Source: Crambe crambe (taxonomy: Eukaryota; Porifera; Demospongiae; Poecilosclerida; Crambeidae). From it: a stretch of 64,000 bases of DNA. Numbering within the stretch: the first letter of the stretch is position 1; each line of letters begins with the position of its first letter. Positions 50,101 through 60,369 of the stretch are shown piece by piece. The position numbers and the translations under genes are program-made. Location of the stretch: assembly GCA_963924555.1 (NCBI GenBank), contig OZ004583.1, positions 8,570,582 through 8,634,581 on the forward strand, read 5' to 3'. Below the pieces are notes generated by a model. The model did not search any database, was not told where the DNA came from, and worked only from the letters and a program-made list of their open reading frames with translations.

Positions 50101-53100
50101 GAGTGTATCCAGAGTCACACTGAACAAGCCAAGTAGAATTTGTTACAGTACTTCGAACAGGTTCTAAAGGAGTTGCTAATCTAGTGAGATAACTGGTTGG
50201 ATTCCCGCAGTCCACTAAAAAGGATTATAAAAATTGATAAAATGGATAGTACAGGTCAATGCTTTACATTAATTTTTTAAAAAATTAGAGTATAGCTGTA
50301 GCATTACTTTTGACTTGTTCGTACAAGTGATTCTTATAAGCCATGCAAGTGTAATAAGTGATATATAGCCACATAATGACAATGTGTATAGCTACTCAGA
50401 TAATGGTCACATGCACTGTGAAATAACTGAAAAATGAAAATTTTATAAGGGGGACTGTTAGTGGGAGTGGCTTATAGTCTAACAATAGTAATACCTATTA
50501 CAGTCATGAATATAGCTGCAGTGGCATTAGCTGGAGGAGATGTCCTGGTTATGACTGCTCTGAAATAGCCAGTATCAGCAGGATCTGCAGACGTAATGTA
50601 TAAACGAGTGCTGTTCTCTCCCAAGTATATTCTTAGTCTTTGATGGACATAAATAATATAGCCAGTTGGACGATACCACTGGATCTCATCAGGTCTCACA
50701 GGAGGTTCCCCATATGTGTGCACTTTAAATGATAAAGCATCATGTTCGTGTGCAACATGATAATTCTTTTCTGGCCAAATCGCTATGGAACCTATGAAAA
50801 AGTCATGCATATATGATAACACCTGATTTAAAAGAGATAGCTAATGCATCACACAGACCTCCATCGATATAGATTGAAATGTTGTCACCTCTTACAGTAT
50901 CTCTACAAATAAATAAACCCAAATCTGAACTTTCCACTAGTTGTGGTATAATTAACAATCGTCCATCAGTCACAGAATGTGTTGGAAATCTTTGTGGACC
51001 GTCTTCTCTTTCCCATACCAAATTATCACCTCCATAGAAGCTCAGGCATTCAAAAGAATGATTTGCAACTTGACCTCCTAGATCCAGTGCAACCACATTT
51101 TGTATATATGTGCGCATGATGTGTCCCCCTATGACTCTTTTGATGTGGTAAAGGGTGAGTGATGCTACATAATTCAATTGGGCATAGAATCACAATAATG
51201 ATTATCTGTCTCGTGTTGAAAATAAGCAAGCTATAGTAAAACAATTCAATAAGACTGTGAATATGGGTAGGTAAATAAGAGATTTTGTAGTCTGTGCCCA
51301 GGCTTCATATAGCCAGACTGGTAATGAGGCCGAATCATTCTTTCCTTTAATATGCAGGTAGTAATCAACCTTAAAGCCTACTTGTGGTTAAGATCAAAGT
51401 ACCACGCTACCACATACAGCAGACTTGTTGTTTACACAACAAGGGAGGAGGCGAGGTACTATTCATATTACCTAGGATGCGGTTGGGGCAATATCATTTA
51501 AAACAGTTAAACCATGCCTCGCCCTCATGCTGTACTGTACAGGATATTATTGCCTTCGCCCTCGGGTGTCAGGCAATATATCCTGTACAGCCCTCATAGG
51601 CATGGTTTAACTATTACTGATCATTAGTGCTACTAACCACTGTCTAATTGCTCTATACTATAGATACAGCTAGGTATACTACATTCAAGCAAACACACAC
51701 AAACATTAAATATAACTAAAGCCATTGTCTAGTGGATAAATGTTAGACATGGCAAACAGTTGGCACTTAAAGTGGAAGAGTTAACTTAGATATGTTTTAC
51801 ATATCACAACCTTACATTTTTGTGTGATGTATGTACCGAGAATCATATCTGTGCCACACTACAACTTACGATCAATTATTAAAGTTATCTTAGCAGTTCC
51901 AAGACCAAGATCACTTTGAATTACACATGCAAAGCGACCAGTACTATCTTCACGGATCACTCTCCTCAATACCAATGAAGCTAGTCTGTTACTGGTTGAT
52001 ATTATGAATCTTGTATCATTTGGATTAAGAGGAGATCCACGAAACATCCAGTAAATTGTGGCATTAATAGAACCAAGATTGTAGTTGCAAATGAGTGAGG
52101 TACTGCTACCAATAAGAACGTGCACCATTGGTGTAGTTGTGACTTTATGGTAATCATCTATAAAGAATAATTTTGGCCTGTTATAATATGCAGGGATGTC
52201 TATTGGCATTAGCTACATATACAGTACCTTGTACCTATGCAGGGTACATGCAAATTAAATTTTATACATAGATTATTATATGCTATTCAAAATTCAAGAT
52301 TAAATTTCTGAGCTTTCCTATCAGTACACTGCACACTCACAGGATTTTAAGTAAGTGAATTTAATCATACCATCATACCAACTATCAAGTATTGTGCACT
52401 CACTGATTACAATGTTGTTTAATGCAACTGATCTTCCCGAACCAACACAATTCATTGAAGCAATAGTGACATTATATAACACGTTGATATCAAGAGTCAC
52501 ATTGAATTTCCAGATTGAGGAGTTGATGATGTTGGAAGAAGGATGAGATAGGGGACTAGGCACAAATACTATCTCAAAACTATCAATCACCTCTTGACCA
52601 CGTACACCACTTTGAGGAGGATCCCATTCATATGTTACCGTGGCATTTAACAGAGTCCGATGTGCCCTTGTAATGTTGAAGTTGGTGGGTGGAGGAGGAA
52701 CTATAACAATTATTTTACATACAGGACTTGAATGTAATAAAAAAATTAGTGTATTAAATCTTACCAGGTGAATCAACTGAAATTAATTCTCCAATTGCAA
52801 TATGTCCCAAATTGCACTGAACAACGGATCCATCTGCATTAATACCTTTTGATAACGTTAAAACAATTACAGATTCTATATAATTTCTGGCTCTAAATTT
52901 CGTCAATGTTGTGCTGATATTCCTATCTAGAAGATCTGTAGTATTAAGACTGGAGTGGGCATTATATGTAATTGAAACAGGGGGTAGTCCAAGGAAGGTG
53001 ACAACCCATGTTAGTTGCAAATAGTTAGTATTGGATATGATGCCACATTTGTATGATATTGTATCTCCAGGACATTCAATATCAGGTCGAAAATTCCTTC

Positions 53101-56100
53101 GTTCAATCAAAGTTAGGTTTGCAGAAGCTGAGTAAGAGAAAATAAATAACAGCAGCTCCAAAATGTGCTTATAATTGAAATATAGCTACATACCTCTGAG
53201 TGGAGTGCAAAAAGAATATGGATCTGGAACCCACCAATATGAAAGACGGCTTCTTATAAACCGGCATGTGATATTTATTGGATCAACTGGAGTGTATCCA
53301 GAGCGACACTGAACAAGCCAAGTATCATTTGTTAGAGTACTTCGAACAGGTTCTAAAGAAGTTGCGAATCTAGTTAGGCCAGCCGGGTGCTGACAGTCCC
53401 CTAAAAAATTAAACATCAAGTATAATGGTACAGGTCACTGGTTGAGATAATTATTCGCTGTAGCCACTATTATAAATATGTATATGAGTGCAAAGCTTAT
53501 AGCTATTGTATAGCTAGTCTAATAGCAATTACATATTGTAGCTATGTATATAGCTGTAGTAGCATTAGCAAGAGGAGATAGCCTGTTTACAACTACTCTG
53601 ATGTAGCCATCATGTCGAGGAGCCACGAATTTAATGTCTACACGAGTGTTGCCCTCTCTATAAACTTCTCCAAAAGCCTCTTGACCAATACGTGAACCTG
53701 AGGATACAAACCAATGGATCTCATAGAGTCTCACAGGAGGTCGCCCATATGTGTATACTTTAAGTGATATACTAGCATGCAAGAATTCAGTAAAATAATG
53801 TTTTTCTGGCCGAATTCCTATGGGACCTAAGAATAAAAAATCATTAATAACAATAACACTAGATTGTGCATCACACAGACCTCCATCAATATAGATTGAA
53901 ATGTTGTCACCTCTTACAGTATCTCTACAAGTGAAAAAACCCAAATCTGAACTTTCCACCAGAGGTGATATACTTAACAATCGTCCATCAGTCACAAGAT
54001 GTGTTGGAAGTCTCTGTGGACCTTCTTCTCTTTCCCATACCAAATTATCGCCACCATGGAAGCTCAGGCATTCAAAAGAATGATTTGCAGCTTGACCTCG
54101 TAAATCCAGTGCAACCACATTTTCTATCTGCTCACGAGTATAACTTATCGATCCTGCTATTCTTCTTGTGTAATAAAGGGTGAGTAATGCTGTAAAAATT
54201 AATGAGATCACTATAACTGAAGTTTGATATACTAAACTAGCTACAAATTTAACTTACGCAAAATCATGATAGATATCTCAACTCTTATAGGATCAGCAGA
54301 ATTATTGAACACGCATGCATAGGGGCCAGTGACATCTCCAAGACTTACTCTCCTCAATGTTAATTGAGTACTATTAATACTATTGTTGGTAGATATTGAT
54401 AATCTTGCATTTGGACTAAGAATTAATCCATTGTATGCCCAGTAAATTGAGTGAATGGGACAGTAATTACAAGATAGCACGACAGTACCACCTATACGAA
54501 CTTCCTCCAAATTTTGTGTAGATGAGATATTAGAGTCACCTATGTATTAAAATGTAGTGCTCTGTTAAACTATCTGAAGGCAGAGTTCAGGAGGGCAGGG
54601 CAGTGGCTGAGTTCTGTTTTTATGCCACATTTTTAGGCAAGGTACTCACTACTGCACCTATCCATGCATATGTGTGAGCACAATCAATGAGCAGGCAGGC
54701 TGTTTAACTAGTACAAACATCCTAAATCTGTATTCAACTTACACACAATGACTTCAAAAAAAGATGAATATAGTATATTCCCATCAGTAAAGCGAAGTCT
54801 GCATCGATAAAATCCTGCATCACTCCTGCTAATTCTAAAAACACCATTATGTGTTAGTTGATTCCCATTAAAATCAAGAAACTCTCTTCCAAGTATAAAC
54901 TCTCTAGCAATATTAATATCAGCACAGCGCACTGTAACAGTAGAATTTCCATATACTAGTTTTGGTGTATTTCCCTCTATATATGGAGGCCACTGAACTG
55001 CAGTAAAGAACATAATCAATCTTTGATTCATTGATATATACACACCTAGCCTCGTCCCCAGGCCCTCTTTTTAAAATTATTATTATGATCGTAAATTTCA
55101 TAGAAACCATAGAAACCCATAGCGTGGGTGTGTCCAAGGAATCGCATATGTCACCATGACAAATTAGTGCTATGACCATGCATGCACGAGCACATGGCCA
55201 GCCAGGCCTAAGAAAAGAAGAGGCGTTGACTTCCCATGCCCAATTAGACCAATTAGACAGTTCCTCCCCAGGCCCTCCACAATCATAGCATACAATAATA
55301 TAGCCTCGAACCCCACGCAAGCAGTGGCAGAGACACCAATTTGAAAGGGGGGGCAAAGATCTTACCAGAAAACATAACACTATAATTCTGACTTCTGAGT
55401 TAAACCCAGAAGCAGCTGTATATAATCCTAGCTGTCAAAGTGGCATGTACATACGTAAAATGCTTTTATATAAAAACCAACTGATATAACTTCAGGGGTA
55501 AAAAGTGTGGGGGGGGGGGGGCGCGACTGTGTTTCTGCCACTGTAGAGAACCTAGTCACGTGACTCAACAGGAGAAGTCACAGAATACTCAAGGGGGAGA
55601 GTGCATGAAGTAGGGATAGTTACCTAGTTGGCTAATATGTGTAATTAGGAGCCATTAGCTACTAGCTACTTGTCTTTCTTTTCTTCTTCTTAATTCTTCT
55701 TTTTTATTCCTACGATTCTGCTACAGTATTTCAGTTTATAATGGGGTGCTATTCTTCAATATCTACTATATCATGGATATTTTACTTACCAGTAACATAG
55801 AGAAGTGGGAGAGTAACGGACATAGCTGAGTGACTGAATGTGGCAGAGTAGTTTCCAGAGGTGGCATAAGTCAAGTTTGCAATAGTAAGTGTGAAATTGA
55901 AATGATATCGTGCACTAGAGTCAGCACATGGGTCTGAGATAGAAAAAGTCGTGTCATTCATTATGGCAGTTCCATTCAGAGACCATTGTACAAAAGGACA
56001 GGGGTCAGAGTCCAATGTAGCTATGATCATCTGGTTGATGGTGCCAGAGGGACGAACAATGATAGTTCCCAATAGTACGTCATTAGCAGTTGAAGGGTTG

Positions 56101-59100
56101 GATTGGTTGAGTGGTAGGACAGTATTAATATCTACATGGAACAGCAGCAATCAAATAAACATAGGGGAAATCTAGCAATAGCTACGTAGCTATATCTCAT
56201 AGTATCATTGAGCTGTATAAGCTCAATGCTGGAATTAAATTAGGCAAGCTCAATGTTGGAATAAATTAAGCAAAAGATTGATGCATGTGAGACTTCAAAG
56301 GATATTAGTAGCTACTTGTGTAAAGCATGGAGCTAAGATTGAGTACTCACATGGTAACCTGACTTCCAAGATCCATGTTCTTGAATCTGTTCCAACATTA
56401 TTACTGACAAAGCACTGGTATATCCCAGAATGAGATATTTGGGGGTAGAAGATGGTCAATTGCTGATTCTTGTATGCACCCATCACATTGGCTCCTATGG
56501 GAAGTCTACCTCCATTGTAGTACCAGGTCACTGTGGGGGTAGGGATACCCCCATGCACAGGACATATATAGTTGACCCTCCCTCGACCCAAAAGTTTTCC
56601 CCGATCAACCTCAGTAGAAGATGTAGTATTTGCTCGTCCTGCATGATGTGATTTATGATATATACACACAAGTCCATCAATAATAATTTTTAAGCTTACC
56701 TTGTACTATGACTGTTCCATATCTATATACACCCGATGGAAATATTTGACACCTGATGGTGATTCTTGTATTTCCTTTTGGTGCAGGCACATTAAAGGTA
56801 GCCAGATAACGATGAAAGACTGCAACAATCACATTAATATAATCTGGAAGTATACAATCCAAGAATACAACTTGAAATCTGGAATTAATACGGTGACTTG
56901 CAGCATATACAAAGACAACATCTTCACCTACTTGACCTGTTATTTCTCCCAACTGCGTAATATACTCAATAAAAAAATTTGGTGATGGAAGTGTTCCATT
57001 CAGTATGTATCTTGTAGGGGCTACCTCTGGTTCTGTTCGGCCACTAATCATTACTTCACAATGGTACTCTTGCATCAACTGATCTGTCGTTAGTATTCTT
57101 ATGAATAGATAGCGACCTCCTTCCACATATAAAATTCGGCCAAAATCAGTAATTGGATCGATTTTATTGCCAGTTTCATTAAACCACCCTATCGAACTGA
57201 TTGTGGGGGGAGGGATAGTGTTATGTAAAAAATCACACTCCAGTGCGAGTGGTTGACCCTCAAATGCAGGCAGTCGCACCACCTGCGAAACTGTGTTGCG
57301 GAACCCACCAAAGTCTATGATAAATTATACAGCAAAACAACAGCAATATAACAATAATAAATAGGATAGCAATAATAGTATGGTTAGTATAATATACTAG
57401 TACTCATTAAGTTCAAGTGCAATCCCTAGTTGCACTTGTACCTACTTTTACAGGCATTCCTGAAGATGATATAATAGTCAAGAAGCTCAATTGATACCTA
57501 TACTGTAGATGCTATACTGTTCATAGCAGGTTGGTTGTCAGGAAGGTTCTAGGAATAGGTGGGTCCTATGGTTTACAAACTATTATTATATAGAGCATGA
57601 AAGGATCAGGTCTTTGTAAGCCACTACCTATTTCTCATTCCTTCCTGATAACCATCCTGAAATCTACAGTAGGTGGATTGTTGGTCTAGTAGGCTGTTAG
57701 GCCTATCTAATTTGTATCCTACATGCAGCTGCCTGGCTGGAATCAATCAGTCCATTACAATTACAATTACATTACTCAATAGGTATTTTGAGCCTCATTA
57801 TTTAGCAAGCACTTACAAGAATATGACACACGGACATTCCTGCTCCTGAGAGTGGCAGTTGAGTTATTAGCTCCAAAGACGTTGGTGGCTTCACAATGAA
57901 GGAGGACACCAGTCCTAAAAGCCATGTCATTATAAGGCACAACAGCTACTAATGTTCCATTAGTAGTCACAGTGAAGTTGCCAGTCAATTCCCTCCCTTC
58001 TCGGAACCACTTTACAGTGGGAGTAGGAGTCCCAGTCACTTCACATGGAATGATCAAGTTGCCTCTCTGATCACCAAGACTCTCAAGCATATCAGAAATT
58101 ATTGCTCTATCAGGTGGTTCCATCGTAAAGGTAGGGGGGGTCCCAATGAAATCAGCTGTTGGGGAAGAAGGCCCAGAACATGGCTAATAACTAACTATAG
58201 ACCCCTTGCAGTAGGCATGGCATGGGCAGGGCTTATCACAGTGCAAATGCAGACTAGCTTTGCCAAATTGGCAATAGCTATGATAAAACCTGCAATAGAC
58301 TAGTTGCTACGTACATGAAAATAGCACTACCTAGATAAACTGCTAAGCAGCAGCAGGAGTCTGAAGTGGAAACTAGCTACAGTATAAGAAATTGATATTG
58401 ACAAGACATGCTGTCTCCACAAAGTATAGTTTGTCCTAGCATTTAGCTAATTGAACGTTGCATCAGTGTGCATTTTGACCAGTACTATTGTCCTGACAAA
58501 CAAAGACATAGCTATGCCAATATTGGCCAGAAAATGTCAGGTGTCAGACTGTTATCATTAGCTCTGAAACTAATACCTATACCTTGTTCACCAACATAGT
58601 GGAATAGCTATGCGGACTACCTTGAAATTTATAGAAATGCTGAGTCAACTGCAAGGGGTCTATCATACGTAGTACTCTCTAAGTAGGGATGGCATGAATT
58701 ACCCCATTAGACTAATAGCTATTTAGTACTTTCTTCCAGAATACTTGTCAGCAACTCCTAACTTGAAGACGGAACACTTTCAATGTGCTAGGACTCAAGT
58801 ATGAAGAGCAGAAGACAAAGCAGTATCATTTTACAGCTTCTAAAATTGCTGTTTTTTATCATCAGAGAGTAGCTATGTAGGGATGGCACAGATTCCCCCA
58901 TTGGACTAATACTTAACATAACTCCAGAATACTTCTCCTACAGCCAGCAACTCCTAACTTGAAATTAGAACACCTTCAATGTGCTAGGACTCAAGTATAA
59001 TGAGCAGAAAATAAAGAAGGATCATTTTACAGTGACACCTTATTACAGAAATGGTTCATTCATTTTTATACCACACTACTCAAAATCGACTGCGCTATAA

Positions 59101-59465
59101 TCCTTTACCTTTAACTCGACAAGTTCAAAAATAGCATGTCATATTCCAACTTGCTAGTTTTCAACCTAGCTACAATGTGGTGACATTAATTTTTTATGCC
59201 CCACCCTCATACACGTGATTCTTGGACCTATACTTTCCTCTTTTTTCCTTGTAGCTATGAGATGCACACTGAGAAAAGAGTGTGCATCTCAGTTCCAGCT
59301 GCTTCCAGAACTGTATTTCCATATAGCTACTTCTTATTATGGTGCATTGAAAACGTAGCTATGCATATTGAACTCACTCAGGTGTATGGTCAAGGATGGT
59401 CCTATCAATAAGGACACCAGTATAATTCGGCAAATACACTGCTCATAGAATTCTTGCTGGGTCAT
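31833..59465 (-). CDS. Gene B: giant Ig/CCP/FN3 single-pass receptor with five N-terminal cassettes and seven triplets (5,719 aa)
   Basis: There are 59 exons totalling 17,160 nt, an exact open frame. In order: signal peptide 59465-59378; Ig exons 58155-57817, 57314-56700 (two Ig), 56638-56351, 56131-55790 and 54997-54743; five six-exon cassettes (54539-40189); CCP 40121-39933; seven triplets (39872-32254); membrane/tail 32194-31833. The count is 33 Ig-like, 12 FN3 and 13 CCP domains. All introns are phase 1 GT-AG. The absence of any internal signal peptide or membrane exon argues for one gene, but an unseen gene boundary cannot be excluded without transcripts. It is probably a surface recognition or adhesion receptor paralogous to gene A, inferred from shared cassettes. 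Its short tail differs from those of genes A and C. Confidence 0.8.
32254..33230 (-). other. Gene B triplet 7 (membrane-proximal)
   Basis: Ig 33230-32859 (124 codons), FN3 32783-32496, CCP 32436-32254 (61 codons, VDCGPPKAPRNG; found from splice sites because it has no early ATG). The last donor, C|GTAAGT, matches gene A's final CCP donor context. Confidence 0.83.
33287..34493 (-). other. Gene B triplet 6
   Basis: Ig 34493-34125, FN3 34066-33773 (98 codons, APLSPSGFNI), CCP 33484-33287 (66 codons). Ig and FN3 match the gene C pair at 63688-62977 (IDCPGDTIS, QRDQLDIY, SPDPLSHPGLNV) better than other gene B triplets. The FN3-CCP intron is unusually long (288 bases). Confidence 0.83.
34575..35537 (-). 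other. Gene B triplet 5
   Basis: Ig 35537-35169, FN3 35112-34825, CCP 34766-34575 (64 codons, one residue longer than usual at MSSDSRW). Confidence 0.84.
35587..36554 (-). other. Gene B triplet 4
   Basis: Ig 36554-36189 with CPED in place of the family CPGD motif, FN3 36128-35841, CCP 35775-35587. It is almost identical to triplet 3, a recent duplication of about 1.07 kb. Confidence 0.84.
36621..37626 (-). other. Gene B triplet 3
   Basis: Ig 37626-37261 (also CPED), FN3 37196-36909, CCP 36809-36621 (IPGPLISGSI). It is the sister copy of triplet 4; ectodomain residues differ at only a few positions. Confidence 0.84.
37682..38648 (-). other. Gene B triplet 2
   Basis: Ig 38648-38277 (124 codons), FN3 38218-37931 (VPLPPTNFSI), CCP 37870-37682. 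The Ig resembles gene A type b exons (ERNEMST, CPGDTIIYNCS). Confidence 0.84.
38697..39872 (-). other. Gene B triplet 1
   Basis: Ig 39872-39525 (116 codons, the shortest; HCPGDNVVYFC), FN3 39231-38944, CCP 38885-38697. The Ig-FN3 intron is long (293 bases). The first part of the Ig shows only in the spliced frame. Confidence 0.8.
39933..40121 (-). other. Gene B single CCP linking cassettes to triplets
   Basis: This 63-codon CCP exon (VDCGIPLLPANR, DGFRPSHEIKSTC) follows the FN3 of cassette 5, completing an Ig-FN3-CCP triplet at the end of the cassette array. It has no early ATG; splice sites and four cysteines support it. Confidence 0.82.
40189..43234 (-). other. Gene B cassette 5
   Basis: Ig 43234-42941 (98 codons), Ig 42035-41733, Ig 41681-41382, CCP 41235-41029, Ig 40961-40596, FN3 40476-40189. 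The first Ig has an extra codon (STTSNRS) relative to cassettes 3 and 4. The 905-base intron after it carries repeated noncoding DNA shared with cassettes 3 and 4. Confidence 0.83.
43552..46102 (-). other. Gene B cassette 4
   Basis: Ig 46102-45812, Ig 45361-45059, Ig 45005-44712, CCP 44569-44363 (ADCLQPAG), Ig 44298-43930 (123 codons), FN3 43839-43552. Bases 44545-45369 are identical to 47395-48219 in cassette 3. Confidence 0.84.
46412..48950 (-). other. Gene B cassette 3
   Basis: Ig 48950-48660, Ig 48211-47909, Ig 47855-47562, CCP 47419-47213, Ig 47144-46779, FN3 46699-46412. It is the near twin of cassette 4 at an offset of 2,850 bases. Confidence 0.84.
49179..52157 (-). other. Gene B cassette 2
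   Basis: Ig 52157-51870, Ig 51164-50859 (the usual TREQIEN is replaced by MRTYIQN), Ig 50791-50495, CCP 50214-50005 (70 codons), Ig 49943-49575 (CLGD instead of CPGD), FN3 49466-49179. It is more divergent than cassettes 3-5, and its first long intron holds a fold-back element. Confidence 0.82.
51505..51612. mobile_element. Fold-back (MITE-like) element in a gene B intron
   Basis: A 15-base perfect inverted repeat (AGTTAAACCATGCCT at 51505-51519 and its complement at 51598-51612) encloses a second stem: 51537-51555 against 51571-51588, with one bulged base. The whole 108-bp unit could fold into a long hairpin. No clear target duplication was seen, so it might be a fold-back element or a structured intronic repeat. 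Confidence 0.55.
52404..54539 (-). other. Gene B cassette 1
   Basis: Ig 54539-54258 (94 codons, divergent), Ig 54189-53881 (103 codons), Ig 53826-53533 (donor T|GTAATT), CCP 53400-53194, Ig 53127-52765, FN3 52700-52404 (99 codons, with a PPQSGVRGQEV insertion). It is the most diverged copy at its 5' end. Confidence 0.8.
54743..58155 (-). other. Gene B N-terminal Ig exons
   Basis: There are five exons: 58155-57817 (a textbook I-set Ig: IPCEVTGTPTPTVKW, LLHCEATNVFG), 57314-56700 (615 nt, two Ig-like domains in one exon), 56638-56351 (I-set: YICPVHGG, SGIYQCFVSNN), 56131-55790 and 54997-54743 (V-like: TVTVRCAD, SDAGFYRCRL). These lack the DCPGD hallmark and look like Ig domains of neural or adhesion receptors. 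The intron at 54998-55789 is AT-poor in places, with a poly-G run near 55509-55521. Confidence 0.78.
58683..59032. repeat. Diverged direct repeat in gene B intron 1
   Basis: Two copies of about 155 bases (58683-58837 and 58877-59032) share blocks such as GTAGGGATGGCA, CAGCAACTCCTAACTTGAA and CAATGTGCTAGGACTCAAGT. Each encodes a short signal-peptide-like frame on the minus strand that ends in TAG without a usable donor, so these are unlikely to be coding. Confidence 0.6.
59259..59290. other. Perfect hairpin in gene B intron 1
   Basis: GAGATGCACACT at 59259-59270 pairs perfectly with 59279-59290 around an 8-base loop. It lies about 80 bases inside the first intron. I see nothing else that explains it. 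Confidence 0.55.
59378..59465 (-). other. Gene B exon 1: start codon and signal peptide
   Basis: The ATG at 59465-59463 opens an 88-nt exon beginning MTQQEFYEQC, followed by a hydrophobic core (IILVSLLIGPSLTIHL). It ends in phase 1 at a strong A|GTGAGT donor, the phase required by the Ig exon at 58155. It sits directly below a CpG-rich patch. A start elsewhere is possible, but no better candidate was found. Confidence 0.6.
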
Positions 59466-59600
59466 TTCTCACTAATGTAGTTTAGCTTTATTACTTTTAA
59501 AAATTATTTTGACTGAAGTATGGTAACTAGCGTAACGCGCCCAAGCTGGCCCGAGGCGCGGCTGTAGCCTGTAGCATCGCAAGCGCGATCGGCCAGCTAG
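59466..59600 (-). promoter_or_regulatory. Putative promoter of gene B
   Basis: A short GC- and CpG-rich patch at 59530-59600 (TAACGCGCCC, GAGGCGCGGC, CAAGCGCGATCGG) lies just upstream of the predicted gene B start in otherwise AT-rich DNA, as in front of genes A and 1. Confidence 0.4.
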
Positions 59601-59992
59601 CTAGATGATTGAGGATTCACAAACTCTTCTTCTTAGCACACTGGTCCATCATCAGGGACAAATGCAGACAACAACTAATGCTCCCAGATGGACCTGTCCA
59701 AGAATACTTAGACATAAACAATTAAAGCAGCTTGGCGTGACAGATCATTATCTATGCAGTGACGGATGATTATGAAGGCAGCGTAATTTTGTCACATCAG
59801 TCACACTTCTTTCACTAGTGTTCTGGCCCCTTCCTCTGAGGTGCAGCCCTCGGGGTGGTCACACATGCTGTACTCTGAGCTCTGAGTGGCAGATCTGTGG
59901 TCTGCACACGGCTTGGATTTTCTTCAAAATAATGGTAGAATGTTAATCATCCTTCTGATTTCCTCACAATGATAAGTTTGGCCTGCTTATAG

Positions 59993-60199
59993 CTCTTGCA
60001 GGAAACGAAATTCGATGTTTGTTCACAGAAACTGTTATAGGTAGTAGTACAGACTAACCCTACATTGCCTTTTATTAAGCGTATATTTAATTAATTCCTC
60101 TTGCAGGAAACGAAATTCGATGTTTGTTCACAGAAACTGTTATAGGTAGTAGTACAGACTAACCCTACATTGCCTTTTATTAAGCGTATATTTAATTAT
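59993..60199. repeat. Near-perfect 105-bp tandem duplication between genes C and B
   Basis: The sequence starting CTCTTGCAGGAAACGAAATT at 59993 is repeated from 60098 at a period of 105, with at most one mismatch over about 102 bases. It lies between the gene C 3' end and the gene B promoter. It could be a recent duplication of a regulatory or untranslated segment. Confidence 0.8.
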
Positions 60200-60347
60200 T
60201 TTCCCCCAAAGCTAACATTATGATGAGCCCCTGAAGGACCCCCAGCCTATTACTTGGAAAAATAGGTATAGCTAATAGGATGTATTCCATTTTAATAAGA
60301 AAAGAAAGCGAAGAAAAGAAACACAGAATAACCTGCTATTTCATGTC

Positions 60348-60353
60348 TTTAAT
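60348..60353 (-). terminator. Possible polyadenylation signal of gene C
   Basis: An ATTAAA variant hexamer lies on the minus strand about 17 bases after the gene C stop codon. It is close to the stop, so a later signal is also possible. Confidence 0.25.
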
Positions 60354-60369
60354 AGTGATAAAGTATAAA

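Larger units (their letters stand above)
40189..54539 (-). repeat. Five tandem six-exon cassettes (Ig-Ig-Ig-CCP-Ig-FN3) in gene B
   Basis: The first Ig exons start at 54539, 52157, 48950, 46102 and 43234. The last three are 2.85-2.87 kb apart and the second is 3.2 kb from the third. Each cassette is 1,749-1,758 coding bases. Introns, including a roughly 0.6-0.9 kb intron with GGGCCAGATAAAGAGATT, were copied as well. Gene A has one copy of the same cassette at its N-terminus. Confidence 0.88.

Noticed and set aside
54743-58155. Treating the N-terminal Ig block as a separate gene
   Set aside because: No stop, membrane exon, signal exon or promoter-like sequence was seen between 54743 and 54539, and the phase is continuous. 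It is kept as one gene, with the doubt recorded.
58330-58380. Leucine-rich stretch considered as the gene B signal peptide
   Set aside because: No in-frame ATG reaches the GTAGTG donor in the required phase 1; a TAG interrupts that frame.
58780-59032. Two signal-peptide-like frames (each starting MILL) considered as gene B first exons
   Set aside because: Both end in TAG after about 13 residues, have no usable donor in phase 1, and belong to a noncoding direct repeat.
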